64,000 bases of DNA from contig NZ_CAKLPX010000001.1 of assembly GCF_923077115.1 (NCBI RefSeq), positions 124,001-188,000 of the forward strand, written 5' to 3'. Of the stretch, positions 46,164 through 54,510 are shown piece after piece (position 1 is the first letter of the stretch; each line of letters starts with the position of its first letter). The notes beneath the pieces were generated by a model, which was not told the DNA's origin, did not search any database, and worked only from the letters and a program-made list of their open reading frames with translations. This DNA is from Sinobacterium norvegicum (lineage in GTDB: Bacteria; Pseudomonadota; Gammaproteobacteria; Pseudomonadales; Sinobacteriaceae). The position numbers were made by a program, and so were the translations under genes.

Positions 46164-46406
46164 GGGGTCGATTTTATTAGGGTTGTCGCCGGGATGGACT
46201 TTGTGTTGATCGAGGTCAAAGCGCCTGAAAACAACCGTCGTGGATTGGTAAATATCTGTTAATCTTAACTTTAGTCTAGTTGCACTAATAATGTCGAGTG
46301 TTGTCTTATGGGCGTCAACAGTCCCGTTGCACAGCTTTTGCTTCGAGATCTGATCGAACCGCTATAATTATTTGGCCTTGAATCTAACCCTGCGAGAGAG
46401 CGTCCT

Positions 46407-47210
46407 ATGTCGAAAACACGATTATTGAGTAAGTTAATTACCGCCACCGCCGTGTTCGGCGTCGCGCTGATCACAGCCTGTAGCAGCCAGCCAGAGGGTG
46501 AGGGGATGAAAGCGATTGAAACCGTTGTTGTGTATCGCGAGAAAATGGCATTACCGCCCAATGCCGAGTTGACGGTGAGTTTTTCAAATGTGGCGAAAAT
46601 GGATGTGGCGGCCGAACTGATCAGTTCGGTGACACTGACAGCGCCAGGTAATCCGCCGTTTGATGTGACACTGCCCTATGAAGAGGCCAAGATCGACGAA
46701 CAAGGCCGATACTCGGCACGAGCTGTGATCAAGGTCGATGGTCGTCTGATGTTTACCACGACCACAGCCAACGATGTTTTTGCGCCCAATGATGACGGTA
46801 AAACAGTATTGATGATGGAGCGGGTAAGCCACCGTGCCGCCGCCGCAACGGCACCGAATGCCTCATTAACCAACACCTATTGGAAGCTGATGACGCTCGA
46901 CGGCAAGCCCGCACCGGTGGGAGCAGATGACCGTGAAGTCTATTTTCAAATGATGGAGCAGGATAATGCTGTGCGTGGCTTTGGTGGCTGTAATCGTTAT
47001 ATGGGCACCTTTAGTTTCGATGAGAACGGCCTCAATCTTAGCCCCTTGGCCAGCACTATGATGGCCTGCCCAGAGGGCATGGACTTAGAGCAACAATATC
47101 ACCAGGCACTGGCTAAGATGAAGACGGTCTCGGTAGACGGTGAAACCCTTACGATGCAGGATTCCGCCGGCGTGGTCGTGGCAACATTTGAATCCCGCTA
47201 TATGCAGTAG
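46407..47210 (+). CDS. YbaY-META domain fusion lipoprotein
   Basis: A 267-residue lipoprotein (lipobox LITAC). The first half is a YbaY-type domain (VVVYREKMALPPNAELTV). The second half, from residue ~155, is a META domain as in HslJ (NTYWKLMTLDGKPA, GFGGCNRYMGTF, STMMACP with the conserved Cys residues). Both families are linked to envelope stress tolerance. gagag precedes the ATG. Likely displayed at the outer membrane. Precise function unknown. Confidence 0.85.
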   Translation: MSKTRLLSKLITATAVFGVALITACSSQPEGEGMKAIETVVVYREKMALPPNAELTVSFSNVAKMDVAAELISSVTLTAPGNPPFDVTLPYEEAKIDEQGRYSARAVIKVDGRLMFTTTTANDVFAPNDDGKTVLMMERVSHRAAAATAPNASLTNTYWKLMTLDGKPAPVGADDREVYFQMMEQDNAVRGFGGCNRYMGTFSFDENGLNLSPLASTMMACPEGMDLEQQYHQALAKMKTVSVDGETLTMQDSAGVVVATFESRYMQ

Positions 47211-47254
47211 TATATTAAAATTAATAGATTAATTACCCTCACTCAGGAAGAACT

Positions 47255-47671
47255 ATGAGAAAACTAGCCACTGTTGCAATATCGGCCAGCCTAATGACCC
47301 TCCTTGCAGCCTGTAGCAGTCAGCCCGCTGCAGACGATGAGCAAGAGCTCACTCTGGATGTGATTGTGCAGGCGGGGCGTGATGCCGCCGATACGATAAT
47401 TGAAAACAACAGTGTTGAGACCAAGACCGATGAATATCTCGATTTAGAAGGCACGCAAAACAGTATGATTGAGTTGGGCTTGGTACACGCCAGCGATAAT
47501 GTTGCGCTGGCCCGTGATAATGCCGATATGGTGTGCCGCTATGAACTCGACCATCGTCGTGGTATCGAGCTGGGTTTGATCGATCACGCCGGTGCTACTT
47601 ACTATGGCCAGTGCGCGGAACTCGTCGCACAGTCGATCAAAGAGCAGCCCGCTGAACAGCAGCCCCAGTAA
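47255..47671 (+). CDS. Hypothetical lipoprotein
   Basis: A 138-residue protein with lipobox LLAAC, preceded by aggaag. It follows the YbaY-META gene by 44 bases on the same strand, and a terminator comes after it, so the two probably form an operon. The mature part is acidic, with two cysteines (MVCRYEL, YGQCAEL). Family not recognised. Confidence 0.7.
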   Translation: MRKLATVAISASLMTLLAACSSQPAADDEQELTLDVIVQAGRDAADTIIENNSVETKTDEYLDLEGTQNSMIELGLVHASDNVALARDNADMVCRYELDHRRGIELGLIDHAGATYYGQCAELVAQSIKEQPAEQQPQ

Positions 47672-47690
47672 TAGTGTCTGCTGTGCGAAC

Positions 47691-47719
47691 AAACGTCTGC
47701 TTGCAGGCGTTTTTTTTTG
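47691..47719 (+). terminator. Intrinsic terminator of the lipoprotein operon
   Basis: AAACGTCTGC (47691-47700) and GCAGGCGTTT (47703-47712) pair with one G-T, followed by a long T-run. Confidence 0.85.
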
Positions 47720-47740
47720 TTATCGACAGAGAATGAGTAG

Positions 47741-48211
47741 ATGACTCCCGCGTCAAAGGCGGCCAAGAGAGCCGGTATAGCGTTTCAATTACACCGTTAC
47801 CAGCATGATGCGGCAGCTGCTTCCTATGGCTTGGAGGCGGTGGAAAAACTCAACTTGCCGGCTTCACAGGTGTTTAAAACGCTGGTGGTCGAACTGTCGT
47901 CCCAGGCGTTGGTCGTTGCAGTACTGCCGGTGGACCGGCAGCTAAATCTCAAGCAATTGGCCGCTTTATTGACGGCAAAAAAAGCGAAAATGGCCAACCC
48001 CGATGACGTTAAGCGCAGTACCGGCTATGTGTTGGGTGGCGTCAGCCCATTGGGGCAACGCAAGGCTTTGGCGACGGTGATTGACCGCTCCGCCTTGGCC
48101 TTTGACACTATTTTTGTCAGCGCCGGCCAGCGCGGCCTAGAAATTGAGCTCAGTGGCGAGGACTTACGGGATTTAACCTCGGCCACGGTGGCCGATATCG
48201 GCAGTGTCTGA
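47741..48211 (+). CDS. ybaK: YbaK/EbsC family aminoacyl-tRNA deacylase, Cys-tRNA(Pro) type
   Basis: A 156-residue single-domain editing protein. The central VFKTLVVEL segment and KKAKMANPDDVKRSTGYVLGGVSPLG are characteristic of YbaK, which hydrolyses cysteine wrongly attached to tRNA(Pro). The conserved Lys and GGVSPLG loop are intact. It stands alone after a terminator. Confidence 0.9.
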   Translation: MTPASKAAKRAGIAFQLHRYQHDAAAASYGLEAVEKLNLPASQVFKTLVVELSSQALVVAVLPVDRQLNLKQLAALLTAKKAKMANPDDVKRSTGYVLGGVSPLGQRKALATVIDRSALAFDTIFVSAGQRGLEIELSGEDLRDLTSATVADIGSV

Positions 48212-48348
48212 GTTTTCACAAAGCCGGCATACCGATATGTGTTCGCAGGCAACATTGACCCGGTCGTCAAAAAAGTGTCTAACAGTGTTTTCATACCGAT
48301 AAAACCTGTAGAATGCGCCAACCATCAATGAGTAGTGCTTTGTAAAAC

Positions 48349-49059
48349 ATGTTTTTAAAACCATATTACACCGAGCTAGAGGCGGGGCGTTTTTCGTTCA
48401 CCCGTCAGCAGTCTAGCGATTTTGCCAAATTAATCTCCAATGACTTTAACCCTCTACACGATGTTGAGACCAAGCGTTTCTGTGTGCCGGGCGATCTTTT
48501 ATTCGCCAAGATCCTGACCAGCAAAGGCTTATTTTCAAAGATGAAGGTCAGCTTTAGCGGCATGGTTACCGATGGCGTCGAGCTTGATTCGGTGGTGGAT
48601 TCCGCTGAACGTTTGACCATTAACGATAGCAAGGGCAAAGAATACCTTGCCATTGAGCACAACGATCAGGTCACCCACGATTTGGCGCTGATCGAGCAGT
48701 TGGTGCGCAGCTACGTGTCTTTTTCGGGTGAAAACTTCCCCCACGTGCTGGTGCCGTTAATGCATGAGCAGAACGTGATGATTAACCCAGCGCGTCCGTT
48801 GATTATCTACGAGAGCATGTCGGTTGAGCTCGACACCTTGGATTTGGTTAAACCGGTATTGAAGGCGACGACATCGGAGTTGAAAATTGACGGTAAACGG
48901 GGGCGTGTGACCCTGAACTTTGCCTTCGAAGACGAGGGTAAGGTGGTCGGCAAGGGCAGCAAGTCGATGGCGCTGGCCAATCTGCGTGAGTACGATGACG
49001 CGGTGATGACTGCGCTGGTTGGTGATTACAATAAAGCCAAGGATAATTTTACCGGCTAG
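48349..49059 (+). CDS. DUF3581 family protein
   Basis: A 236-residue protein resembling DUF3581. DFNPLHDVETKRFCVPGDLLFA is reminiscent of the dehydratase hot-dog motif (N-P-x-H-x-D), suggesting a hot-dog fold similar to acyl-dehydratases. A second half-domain follows with GEN/PHVL and a long antiparallel sheet pattern. Function is unknown. It has its own terminator. Start ATG at 48349 has a poor ribosome site. Confidence 0.75.
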   Translation: MFLKPYYTELEAGRFSFTRQQSSDFAKLISNDFNPLHDVETKRFCVPGDLLFAKILTSKGLFSKMKVSFSGMVTDGVELDSVVDSAERLTINDSKGKEYLAIEHNDQVTHDLALIEQLVRSYVSFSGENFPHVLVPLMHEQNVMINPARPLIIYESMSVELDTLDLVKPVLKATTSELKIDGKRGRVTLNFAFEDEGKVVGKGSKSMALANLREYDDAVMTALVGDYNKAKDNFTG

Positions 49060-49103
49060 GCGGTGAACTTGCCGGGTAATACAACCCTAAGGTGTTATAT
49101 TTT

Positions 49104-49138
49104 AAAAGGTCGTTTGCTTTGCAGACGGCCTTTTTTTA
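49104..49138 (+). terminator. Intrinsic terminator after the DUF3581 gene
   Basis: Arms 49104-49117 and 49121-49134 form a 14-bp stem with G-T pairs and a 3-base loop, followed by T-run. Confidence 0.85.
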
Positions 49139-49175
49139 TGCTGATACACCGCTTGGAAGTAGCCACGAGATAACC

Positions 49176-49616
49176 ATGAAAAAGATTTTTGCCTACGGTT
49201 TATTGCAGTACCCCGATTTGTTGAATGCGTTGATCGGCAAAGCGCTGCCGATAGCGTCAGCTTCGCTGCTGGATTACCGTCGACGCTCTATTGATCACCC
49301 TGCAGTCTCTACCATTGCAATGGCCGTTGAGGAACCGGGACATCGTATAGAGGGGGTGGTTATTTCGCAGGTTGATGCGCAGTCGTTAGCCATACTCGAT
49401 GCCTTCGAAATGCTCGATGAGGGCTGGTATAGTCGCCGCTCGGTCACCGTACAAATGGACGATGGCACAGAACAGCAGGCTGAGCTTTACTGTGTAGGTG
49501 CCTTGGCTGCCGGCAATATTGGTGGTGACTGGCCGGAAGAACAATTTTACCAAGCTAACTATCAGCACTATATTGAACACATTATCCCCGATTTCTTGCA
49601 GACGTTGGCCAGTTAA
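49176..49616 (+). CDS. Gamma-glutamylcyclotransferase (AIG2/GGACT-like) family protein
   Basis: A 146-residue protein. The opening KIFAYGLLQYPDLL matches the YGxLxxP substrate-loop motif. LAILDAFEMLDEGWYSR supplies the family's conserved acidic/aromatic segment. These enzymes cyclise gamma-glutamyl amines or peptides to release pyroglutamate. Given the polyamine region ~10 kb downstream, a gamma-glutamyl-amine substrate is conceivable but unsupported. The ATG at 49176 is preferred over an extension to 49092 that would cover the terminator. Confidence 0.78.
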   Translation: MKKIFAYGLLQYPDLLNALIGKALPIASASLLDYRRRSIDHPAVSTIAMAVEEPGHRIEGVVISQVDAQSLAILDAFEMLDEGWYSRRSVTVQMDDGTEQQAELYCVGALAAGNIGGDWPEEQFYQANYQHYIEHIIPDFLQTLAS

Positions 49617-49673
49617 GCACAGGCCGCCGATCCGCCTTTAATCCGCATTGAAAGCCTAACTTTGAGAGCGACT

Positions 49674-50663
49674 ATGACAACGTATAGAGCCCTGCAAACC
49701 GTAAAAACCGACCACGGATTCACCACCGACATGATTGAATTGCCCGCGTTGGAAGCCGGCGATGGTGAGCTGGTTGTGGCCGTCGAATACTCGTCGGTCA
49801 ACTATAAAGATGGCCTCTCTGCCGCCGGTAACCCCGGCGTCACGCGACAGTTTCCCCATGTACCTGGTATCGACGCCGTGGGCAGGGTGCTGCAGTCCAA
49901 TGACGATGGCTTTGCCGTGGCTGAGCGCGTACTGGTCACCGGTTATGATCTGGGGATGAATACCGATGGCGGCCTCGCCGAGCAGTTGAAGATACCGGCG
50001 AGCTGGGCGTTGAAGCTGCCGGCCGATTTATCGGCACTCAATGCAATGGCGTTGGGCACTGCCGGTTTAACCGCCTACCTCTGTCTCGATCGCTTGGAGC
50101 GGGCTGGGTTGCAGAAGGGAGCCTCTATTATTGTCAGTGGTGCAGGTGGTGGTGTTGGCTCCGTGGCTGTCGCGCTGGCCAGTAGTCGGGGCTACCGGGT
50201 GACGGCGTCCAGTGGTAAGGCCGAGCAGGGGGAGTGGCTGACGGCGCTGGGGGCGGCGGAGGTTATCGACCGCAGCGAATTGTCGGAGGAAAACAAGCGT
50301 CCTATGCTCAAACCGCGTTGGGATGCCGGTATAGACTGCGTCGGTGGCTTTACCCTGGCCAACATGGTCAAGCAAATTACCTACGGCGGCCATGTCAGCG
50401 CCTGTGGCTTGGCCCAGAGTGCCGACTTACCGTTGACCGTGCTGCCGTTTATTCTCAACGGTGTTGGTCTGTTGGGGGTGGATTCGGTCGAGTTGCCGCT
50501 GTCGGCCAAGCAGGCAGCGTGGCAGGCCCTATCCCAGATCGATGATCAGCTGGGCTTGGAGAAACTGTTTAAAGTGATTAGCTTAGAGCAGAGTGTTGAT
50601 GCACTATCCGAGGTGTTAACCGGCTCGGTTTTGGGGCGGACAGTGGTCGATGTAAACCGTTAA
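49674..50663 (+). CDS. acuI: AcuI/YhdH-type acrylyl-CoA reductase
   Basis: A 329-residue MDR reductase. SSVNYKDGLSAAGNPGVTRQFPHVPGIDAVG is the hallmark of the YhdH/AcuI group, and IIVSGAGGGVGSVAVALA is the nucleotide-binding loop. The group reduces acryloyl-CoA to propionyl-CoA with NADPH. In marine bacteria it detoxifies acrylate from dimethylsulfoniopropionate. It is convergent with the beta-alanine operon. gagag lies upstream of the ATG at 49674. Confidence 0.85.
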   Translation: MTTYRALQTVKTDHGFTTDMIELPALEAGDGELVVAVEYSSVNYKDGLSAAGNPGVTRQFPHVPGIDAVGRVLQSNDDGFAVAERVLVTGYDLGMNTDGGLAEQLKIPASWALKLPADLSALNAMALGTAGLTAYLCLDRLERAGLQKGASIIVSGAGGGVGSVAVALASSRGYRVTASSGKAEQGEWLTALGAAEVIDRSELSEENKRPMLKPRWDAGIDCVGGFTLANMVKQITYGGHVSACGLAQSADLPLTVLPFILNGVGLLGVDSVELPLSAKQAAWQALSQIDDQLGLEKLFKVISLEQSVDALSEVLTGSVLGRTVVDVNR

Positions 50664-50676
50664 ACAATGATTGAAT

Positions 50677-50714
50677 GCATAAAAAAAGCCAGCGATTGCT
50701 GGCTTTTTTTATGC
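50677..50714. terminator. Bidirectional intrinsic terminator between acuI and mmsA
   Basis: A perfect 17-bp stem (50677-50693 with 50698-50714) and a 4-base loop, containing an A-run and a T-run of seven. It serves both converging genes. Confidence 0.92.
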
Positions 50715-50724
50715 TTGATTGAAA

Positions 50725-52224
50725 CTACTTCATGGTTGGCATGGTGAATTCTGCCTGTAGGTTTTCTGGCCAGCGAGCCGTCACAGTCTTCATCCGGGTG
50801 TAGAAACGAACGCCGTCTTGGCCGTGCATATTCAGCGGGCCAAAGATGGAACGCTTCCAGCCACCAAAAGAGTGGAAGGCCATGGGCACAGGGATTGGCA
50901 CGTTAATACCGACCATGCCGACGTGAATACGGTTGGCGTATTGACGGGCGGCGCCACCATCACGGGTGAAGATGGCGGTACCATTGGCGTATTCATGGCT
51001 GTTGATCAGTGCAATCGCGTCCTCGAGAGTGTCGACACGGACCACGGCCAATACTGGACCAAAGATCTCTTCCTGATACAGGCGCATGCCGGGCTTAACG
51101 TTATCGAACAAACAGCCGCCGATGAAGAAGCCATTGGAGCCATCAGTGGTTTCGACACCGCGGCCATCGACTACCAAGGTGGCGCCTTCGGCCACGCCCT
51201 GATCGACATAGCCGGTGACTTTGTCAAGGTGGGTCTTGGTCACCAGAGGTCCCATTTCCATTTCAACATCGTTACCAAGACCATTACCAACACGGAGTGC
51301 CTTGACCTTTGGTGTTAGCTTGGCGATCAGCGCATCGGCCGCTTCATCACCGACGGCAACCGCGACAGAGATTGCCATACAGCGCTCGCCAGCAGAACCG
51401 TAGGCGGCACCCATCAGCGCGTTAACCGTGCCGTCGATATCGGCATCGGGCATCACGACCATGTGGTTTTTGGCGCCGCCGAGGGCTTGGGCGCGCTTGC
51501 CATACTTGGCCGCTTGCTCGTAGATATACTGGGCAATAGGGGTGGAGCCTACAAAGCTTACCGCGGAAATGTCAGGGTGTTGAATCAAGGTGTCGACGGC
51601 AAACTTGTCACCGTTTAAGACGGTGAAGACGCCATCGGGCAGACCGGCCTCGGTGAGCAATTCAGCGATGCGAATAGCAACTGATGGATCGCGCTCCGAA
51701 GGCTTGAGTACAAAGCTGTTACCACAGGCGATAGCGACAGGGAACATCCACATTGGCACCATGGCGGGAAAGTTAAACGGGGTAATACCGGCGACCACAC
51801 CCAGCGGCTGCATCAATGAGTAGGAGTCGACACCACGGCCGACATCGCTCGAGTGCTCACCTTTCTGCAGGTGTGGAATACCGCAGGCGAATTCGACCAC
51901 TTCGATACCGCGGGTTAATTCACCCATGGCATCGGAGAACACCTTGCCGTGCTCACGGGTAATCATGGCAGCAAGTTCATCGGCGTGCTTCTCAAGCAAC
52001 GCCTTGAACTTGAACAGTACTCGGCTTCGGTTCAGCGGTGTGGTGGCTGCCCAGCCAGTAGAGGCCGCAGTCGCCGTGGCGATGGCAAGTTCACAATCTG
52101 CGGCGGTGGCCAGCGATACCTGGCTGGTCACGTCACCAGTGGCGGGGTTGAATACGTCGCTGCGGGCGGTGCCGCTGGAGGCGTGGTGTTGACCGTTGAT
52201 GTAGTGACCGATAGTGGTTGTCAT
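50725..52224 (-). CDS. mmsA: CoA-acylating (methyl)malonate-semialdehyde dehydrogenase
   Basis: A 499-residue aldehyde dehydrogenase of the MmsA type. The segment GSAGERCMAISVAV carries the catalytic Cys, FVGSTPIAQYIYE lies in the cofactor domain, and the C-terminal FYTRMKTVTARWPE is family-typical. The general-base Glu of ordinary aldehyde dehydrogenases is replaced (GGAKNHMVVMPD), as expected for the CoA-acylating class. With the transaminase upstream it would turn malonate semialdehyde into acetyl-CoA. The gene starts 44 bases after the transaminase stop. Confidence 0.92.
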   Translation of the reverse strand: MTTTIGHYINGQHHASSGTARSDVFNPATGDVTSQVSLATAADCELAIATATAASTGWAATTPLNRSRVLFKFKALLEKHADELAAMITREHGKVFSDAMGELTRGIEVVEFACGIPHLQKGEHSSDVGRGVDSYSLMQPLGVVAGITPFNFPAMVPMWMFPVAIACGNSFVLKPSERDPSVAIRIAELLTEAGLPDGVFTVLNGDKFAVDTLIQHPDISAVSFVGSTPIAQYIYEQAAKYGKRAQALGGAKNHMVVMPDADIDGTVNALMGAAYGSAGERCMAISVAVAVGDEAADALIAKLTPKVKALRVGNGLGNDVEMEMGPLVTKTHLDKVTGYVDQGVAEGATLVVDGRGVETTDGSNGFFIGGCLFDNVKPGMRLYQEEIFGPVLAVVRVDTLEDAIALINSHEYANGTAIFTRDGGAARQYANRIHVGMVGINVPIPVPMAFHSFGGWKRSIFGPLNMHGQDGVRFYTRMKTVTARWPENLQAEFTMPTMK

Positions 52225-52268
52225 GATGAATACCTTAACGCTTTAATAAAATAGAGTGAAACCACCGC

Positions 52269-53588
52269 TTATGCGGTGGCTTGGATGACCTCGGCAAGGG
52301 TGCCGAACAGTTCATCGATATGGCTGTGTTCGATAATTAATGGCGGACTCAGAGCAATAATGTCGCCGGTCACTCGAATCAATACGCCGCGCTTATAGCA
52401 CTCGGTAAAGACTTCAAATGCGCGTGCACCGGGGGCACCGTCACGGCTCTTGAGGTCGATAGCGGCTACCAGGCCGTAGTTGCGAACATCTTGAACGTGT
52501 TCTAATTCTGCCAGGCGGTGAGCGCCATCTTCGAAGTACTGACCGAGGCTGTGGGCCTTCTCGAAGAGATTGTCCTTCTTATAAATGTCCAGGCTGGCCA
52601 GCGCCGCAGCACAGGCAACCGGGTGACCTGAATAAGTATAGCCGTGGAAGAACTCAATCATCTCCTCGGGCCCTGCCATAAAGGTGTCGTGGATCTTGTC
52701 GCTGACGAAGACTGCACCCATTGGCACGGCGCCGTTGGTCAGGCCTTTGGCTGTGGTAATAATATCGGGTGTGACGCCAAATTCTTCGGCGGCAAAGCAG
52801 TTACCAATACGGCCGAAACCGGTGATCACCTCATCAAAAATGAGTAGAATGCCATATTTGTCGCAGATATCACGCAGTGCCTGTAAATAGCCTTTGGCAG
52901 GCAGAATAACACCGGCAGAACCCTGTAGCGGCTCGACAATAACAGCGGCAATGGTCGAGGCGTCGTGCAGGCCGACAATGCTCTCGAGTGCTTGTGCCAG
53001 CTCGACACCGTGCTCGGGCAGGCCACGACTAAAGGCATTGAGATCGATGTTAAGGGTGTGCGGTAGGTGATCGGCACCGGGTAATAGAGGGCCGAACATC
53101 TTGCGATTATTGACCAGACCACCGACGGAGATACCGCCGAAGCCGACACCGTGATAGCCTTTTTCGCGACCGACAAAGCGGGTGCGACTGGCTTCACCAC
53201 GGATGCGGTGATAAGCGACAGCAATTTTTAGTGCCGTATCAACCGACTCGGATCCCGAGTTGGTGTAAAAAACCTTGTTAATACCTTCCGGGGCCAGTGC
53301 GACTAAGCGGTTTGCCAGTTCAAACGGCAGTGGGTGGCTCATCTGAAAACTGGGGGCATAATCGAGCTGTTCAATTTGATGTGAGACCGCCTGGGTGATC
53401 TCTGAGCGGCTATGACCGGCGTTACAACACCAAAGACCAGCGGTACCGTCGAGAATCTGACGGTCATCATCGGAGGTGTAGTACATCCCCTTGGCCGCTT
53501 TCATTATGCGAGGTGTTTTTTTAAATTGACGGTTTGCCGTAAACGGCATCCAATAGGCATCCATCGTGTTTTGTGGGGTATTAGCCAT
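52269..53588 (-). CDS. Omega-amino acid (beta-alanine):pyruvate aminotransferase
   Basis: A 439-residue class III PLP aminotransferase. YWMPFTANRQFKK at the N-terminus and LWCCNAGHSRSEI match the beta-alanine/omega-amino-acid:pyruvate group. The PLP lysine is in TTAKGLTNGAVPMG, and LIFDEVITGFGRIG holds the PLP Asp. It probably converts beta-alanine and similar amines to semialdehydes, with pyruvate going to alanine. gaggag lies before the ATG. It shares a divergent promoter region with the puuR-like gene, suggesting joint control. Confidence 0.9.
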   Translation of the reverse strand: MANTPQNTMDAYWMPFTANRQFKKTPRIMKAAKGMYYTSDDDRQILDGTAGLWCCNAGHSRSEITQAVSHQIEQLDYAPSFQMSHPLPFELANRLVALAPEGINKVFYTNSGSESVDTALKIAVAYHRIRGEASRTRFVGREKGYHGVGFGGISVGGLVNNRKMFGPLLPGADHLPHTLNIDLNAFSRGLPEHGVELAQALESIVGLHDASTIAAVIVEPLQGSAGVILPAKGYLQALRDICDKYGILLIFDEVITGFGRIGNCFAAEEFGVTPDIITTAKGLTNGAVPMGAVFVSDKIHDTFMAGPEEMIEFFHGYTYSGHPVACAAALASLDIYKKDNLFEKAHSLGQYFEDGAHRLAELEHVQDVRNYGLVAAIDLKSRDGAPGARAFEVFTECYKRGVLIRVTGDIIALSPPLIIEHSHIDELFGTLAEVIQATA

Positions 53589-53654
53589 GGATTTGCTCCT
53601 CTTATAGCGCTCTTCTGGGGCGCTTGATAATGATATAAAGTTCTGTCTCTATTA

Positions 53655-53769
53655 GTAAAATTTGCTAACCTAGTGTTTTCTGCTGCGGTTTAGCTTGAGA
53701 CGGTGAAGTAGAGCATAAGGGTGTTTAATAAAATTTACAATTATTAAATTTGATGCGATATAATTTACG
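53655..53769. promoter_or_regulatory. Divergent promoter region with four related A/T-rich boxes
   Basis: GTAAAATTTGC (53655-53665), ATAAAATTTAC (53728-53738), TTAAATTTGA (53744-53753) and TATAATTTAC (53759-53768) share the core AAATTTRC/G. Together with TTTAC...GTAAA (53764-53780) they look like repeated operators for a regulator serving both directions, most simply the adjacent PuuR-like protein. The boxes differ from the E. coli PuuR site, so this is inference. Confidence 0.45.
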
Positions 53770-53888
53770 CCCACTGTAAAATGTTTTTGACACCGGTTAA
53801 AATCTTAAGCACAGTGGATTTTCCTTATAAAAAGGCATCAAACAGGCCATCGATAGGCGGTTTGTCTAATAAGAGACGAGGAGACAGT

Positions 53889-54434
53889 GTGGATATAGGT
53901 GAGCGGCTAAAAAATATTAGAAAGGACTATGGCTATTCTCAGCGAGAGCTGGCCAAGCGAGTTGGGGTGACTAACAGTACTATCTCATTGATTGAGCAAA
54001 ACAGAGTCAGCCCGTCGGTGGGGTCGCTGAAGAAGGTGCTCGATGGTATTCCTATGTCGCTGGCCGATTTTTTCGCCGTGGACGCCGGTGAGAAAGATCA
54101 GCAGTTCTTCTATCAATCCAATGATTTACCCGACCTTGGTACCGAGGGTATTCAATATTTGTTGGTGGGCGCTAACCGCAACGACCGTCAGATGTCGATT
54201 ATGCGTGAGGTTTATATTGCCGGCAGTGATACCGGTGAGGAATTACTCAGCCATGATGGCGAAGAAGGTGGCTTTATTGTCCAGGGCCAGCTCGAATTAA
54301 CCGTTGATGGCGATGTGCAGCTGCTCAGTGAGGGCGATGGCTATTATTTTGACAGTCGCAAACCCCATCGCTTCCGCAATATTGGCGAGCAGGACTGTGA
54401 AGTGGTCAGTGCCAATACGCCGCCGTCTTTCTAA
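53889..54434 (+). CDS. puuR: XRE-cupin transcriptional regulator, PuuR-like
   Basis: A 181-residue regulator. The HTH domain (IGERLKNIRKDYGYSQRELAKRVGVTNSTIS) is at residues ~3-55. A cupin sensor domain follows at residues ~105-178 (GEEGGFIVQGQLELTV, YYFDSRKPHRFRN). Size and layout match PuuR, which represses putrescine catabolism. I choose the GTG at 53889 because acgaggagac precedes it. An ATG at 53781 would add 36 residues with no domain. puuC follows 76 bases later on the same strand. Confidence 0.87.
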   Translation: MDIGERLKNIRKDYGYSQRELAKRVGVTNSTISLIEQNRVSPSVGSLKKVLDGIPMSLADFFAVDAGEKDQQFFYQSNDLPDLGTEGIQYLLVGANRNDRQMSIMREVYIAGSDTGEELLSHDGEEGGFIVQGQLELTVDGDVQLLSEGDGYYFDSRKPHRFRNIGEQDCEVVSANTPPSF

Positions 54435-54510
54435 GGTAAACCAGGCACCACAACAGTGGTGGCTGGGCGTGTAGGATCCAGTAAAACGAATAATAAAAGA
54501 GATGTAAGGT

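Noticed and set aside
50818-51318. 166-codon plus-strand frame
   Set aside because: Antisense shadow of the mmsA gene, whose motifs are clear.
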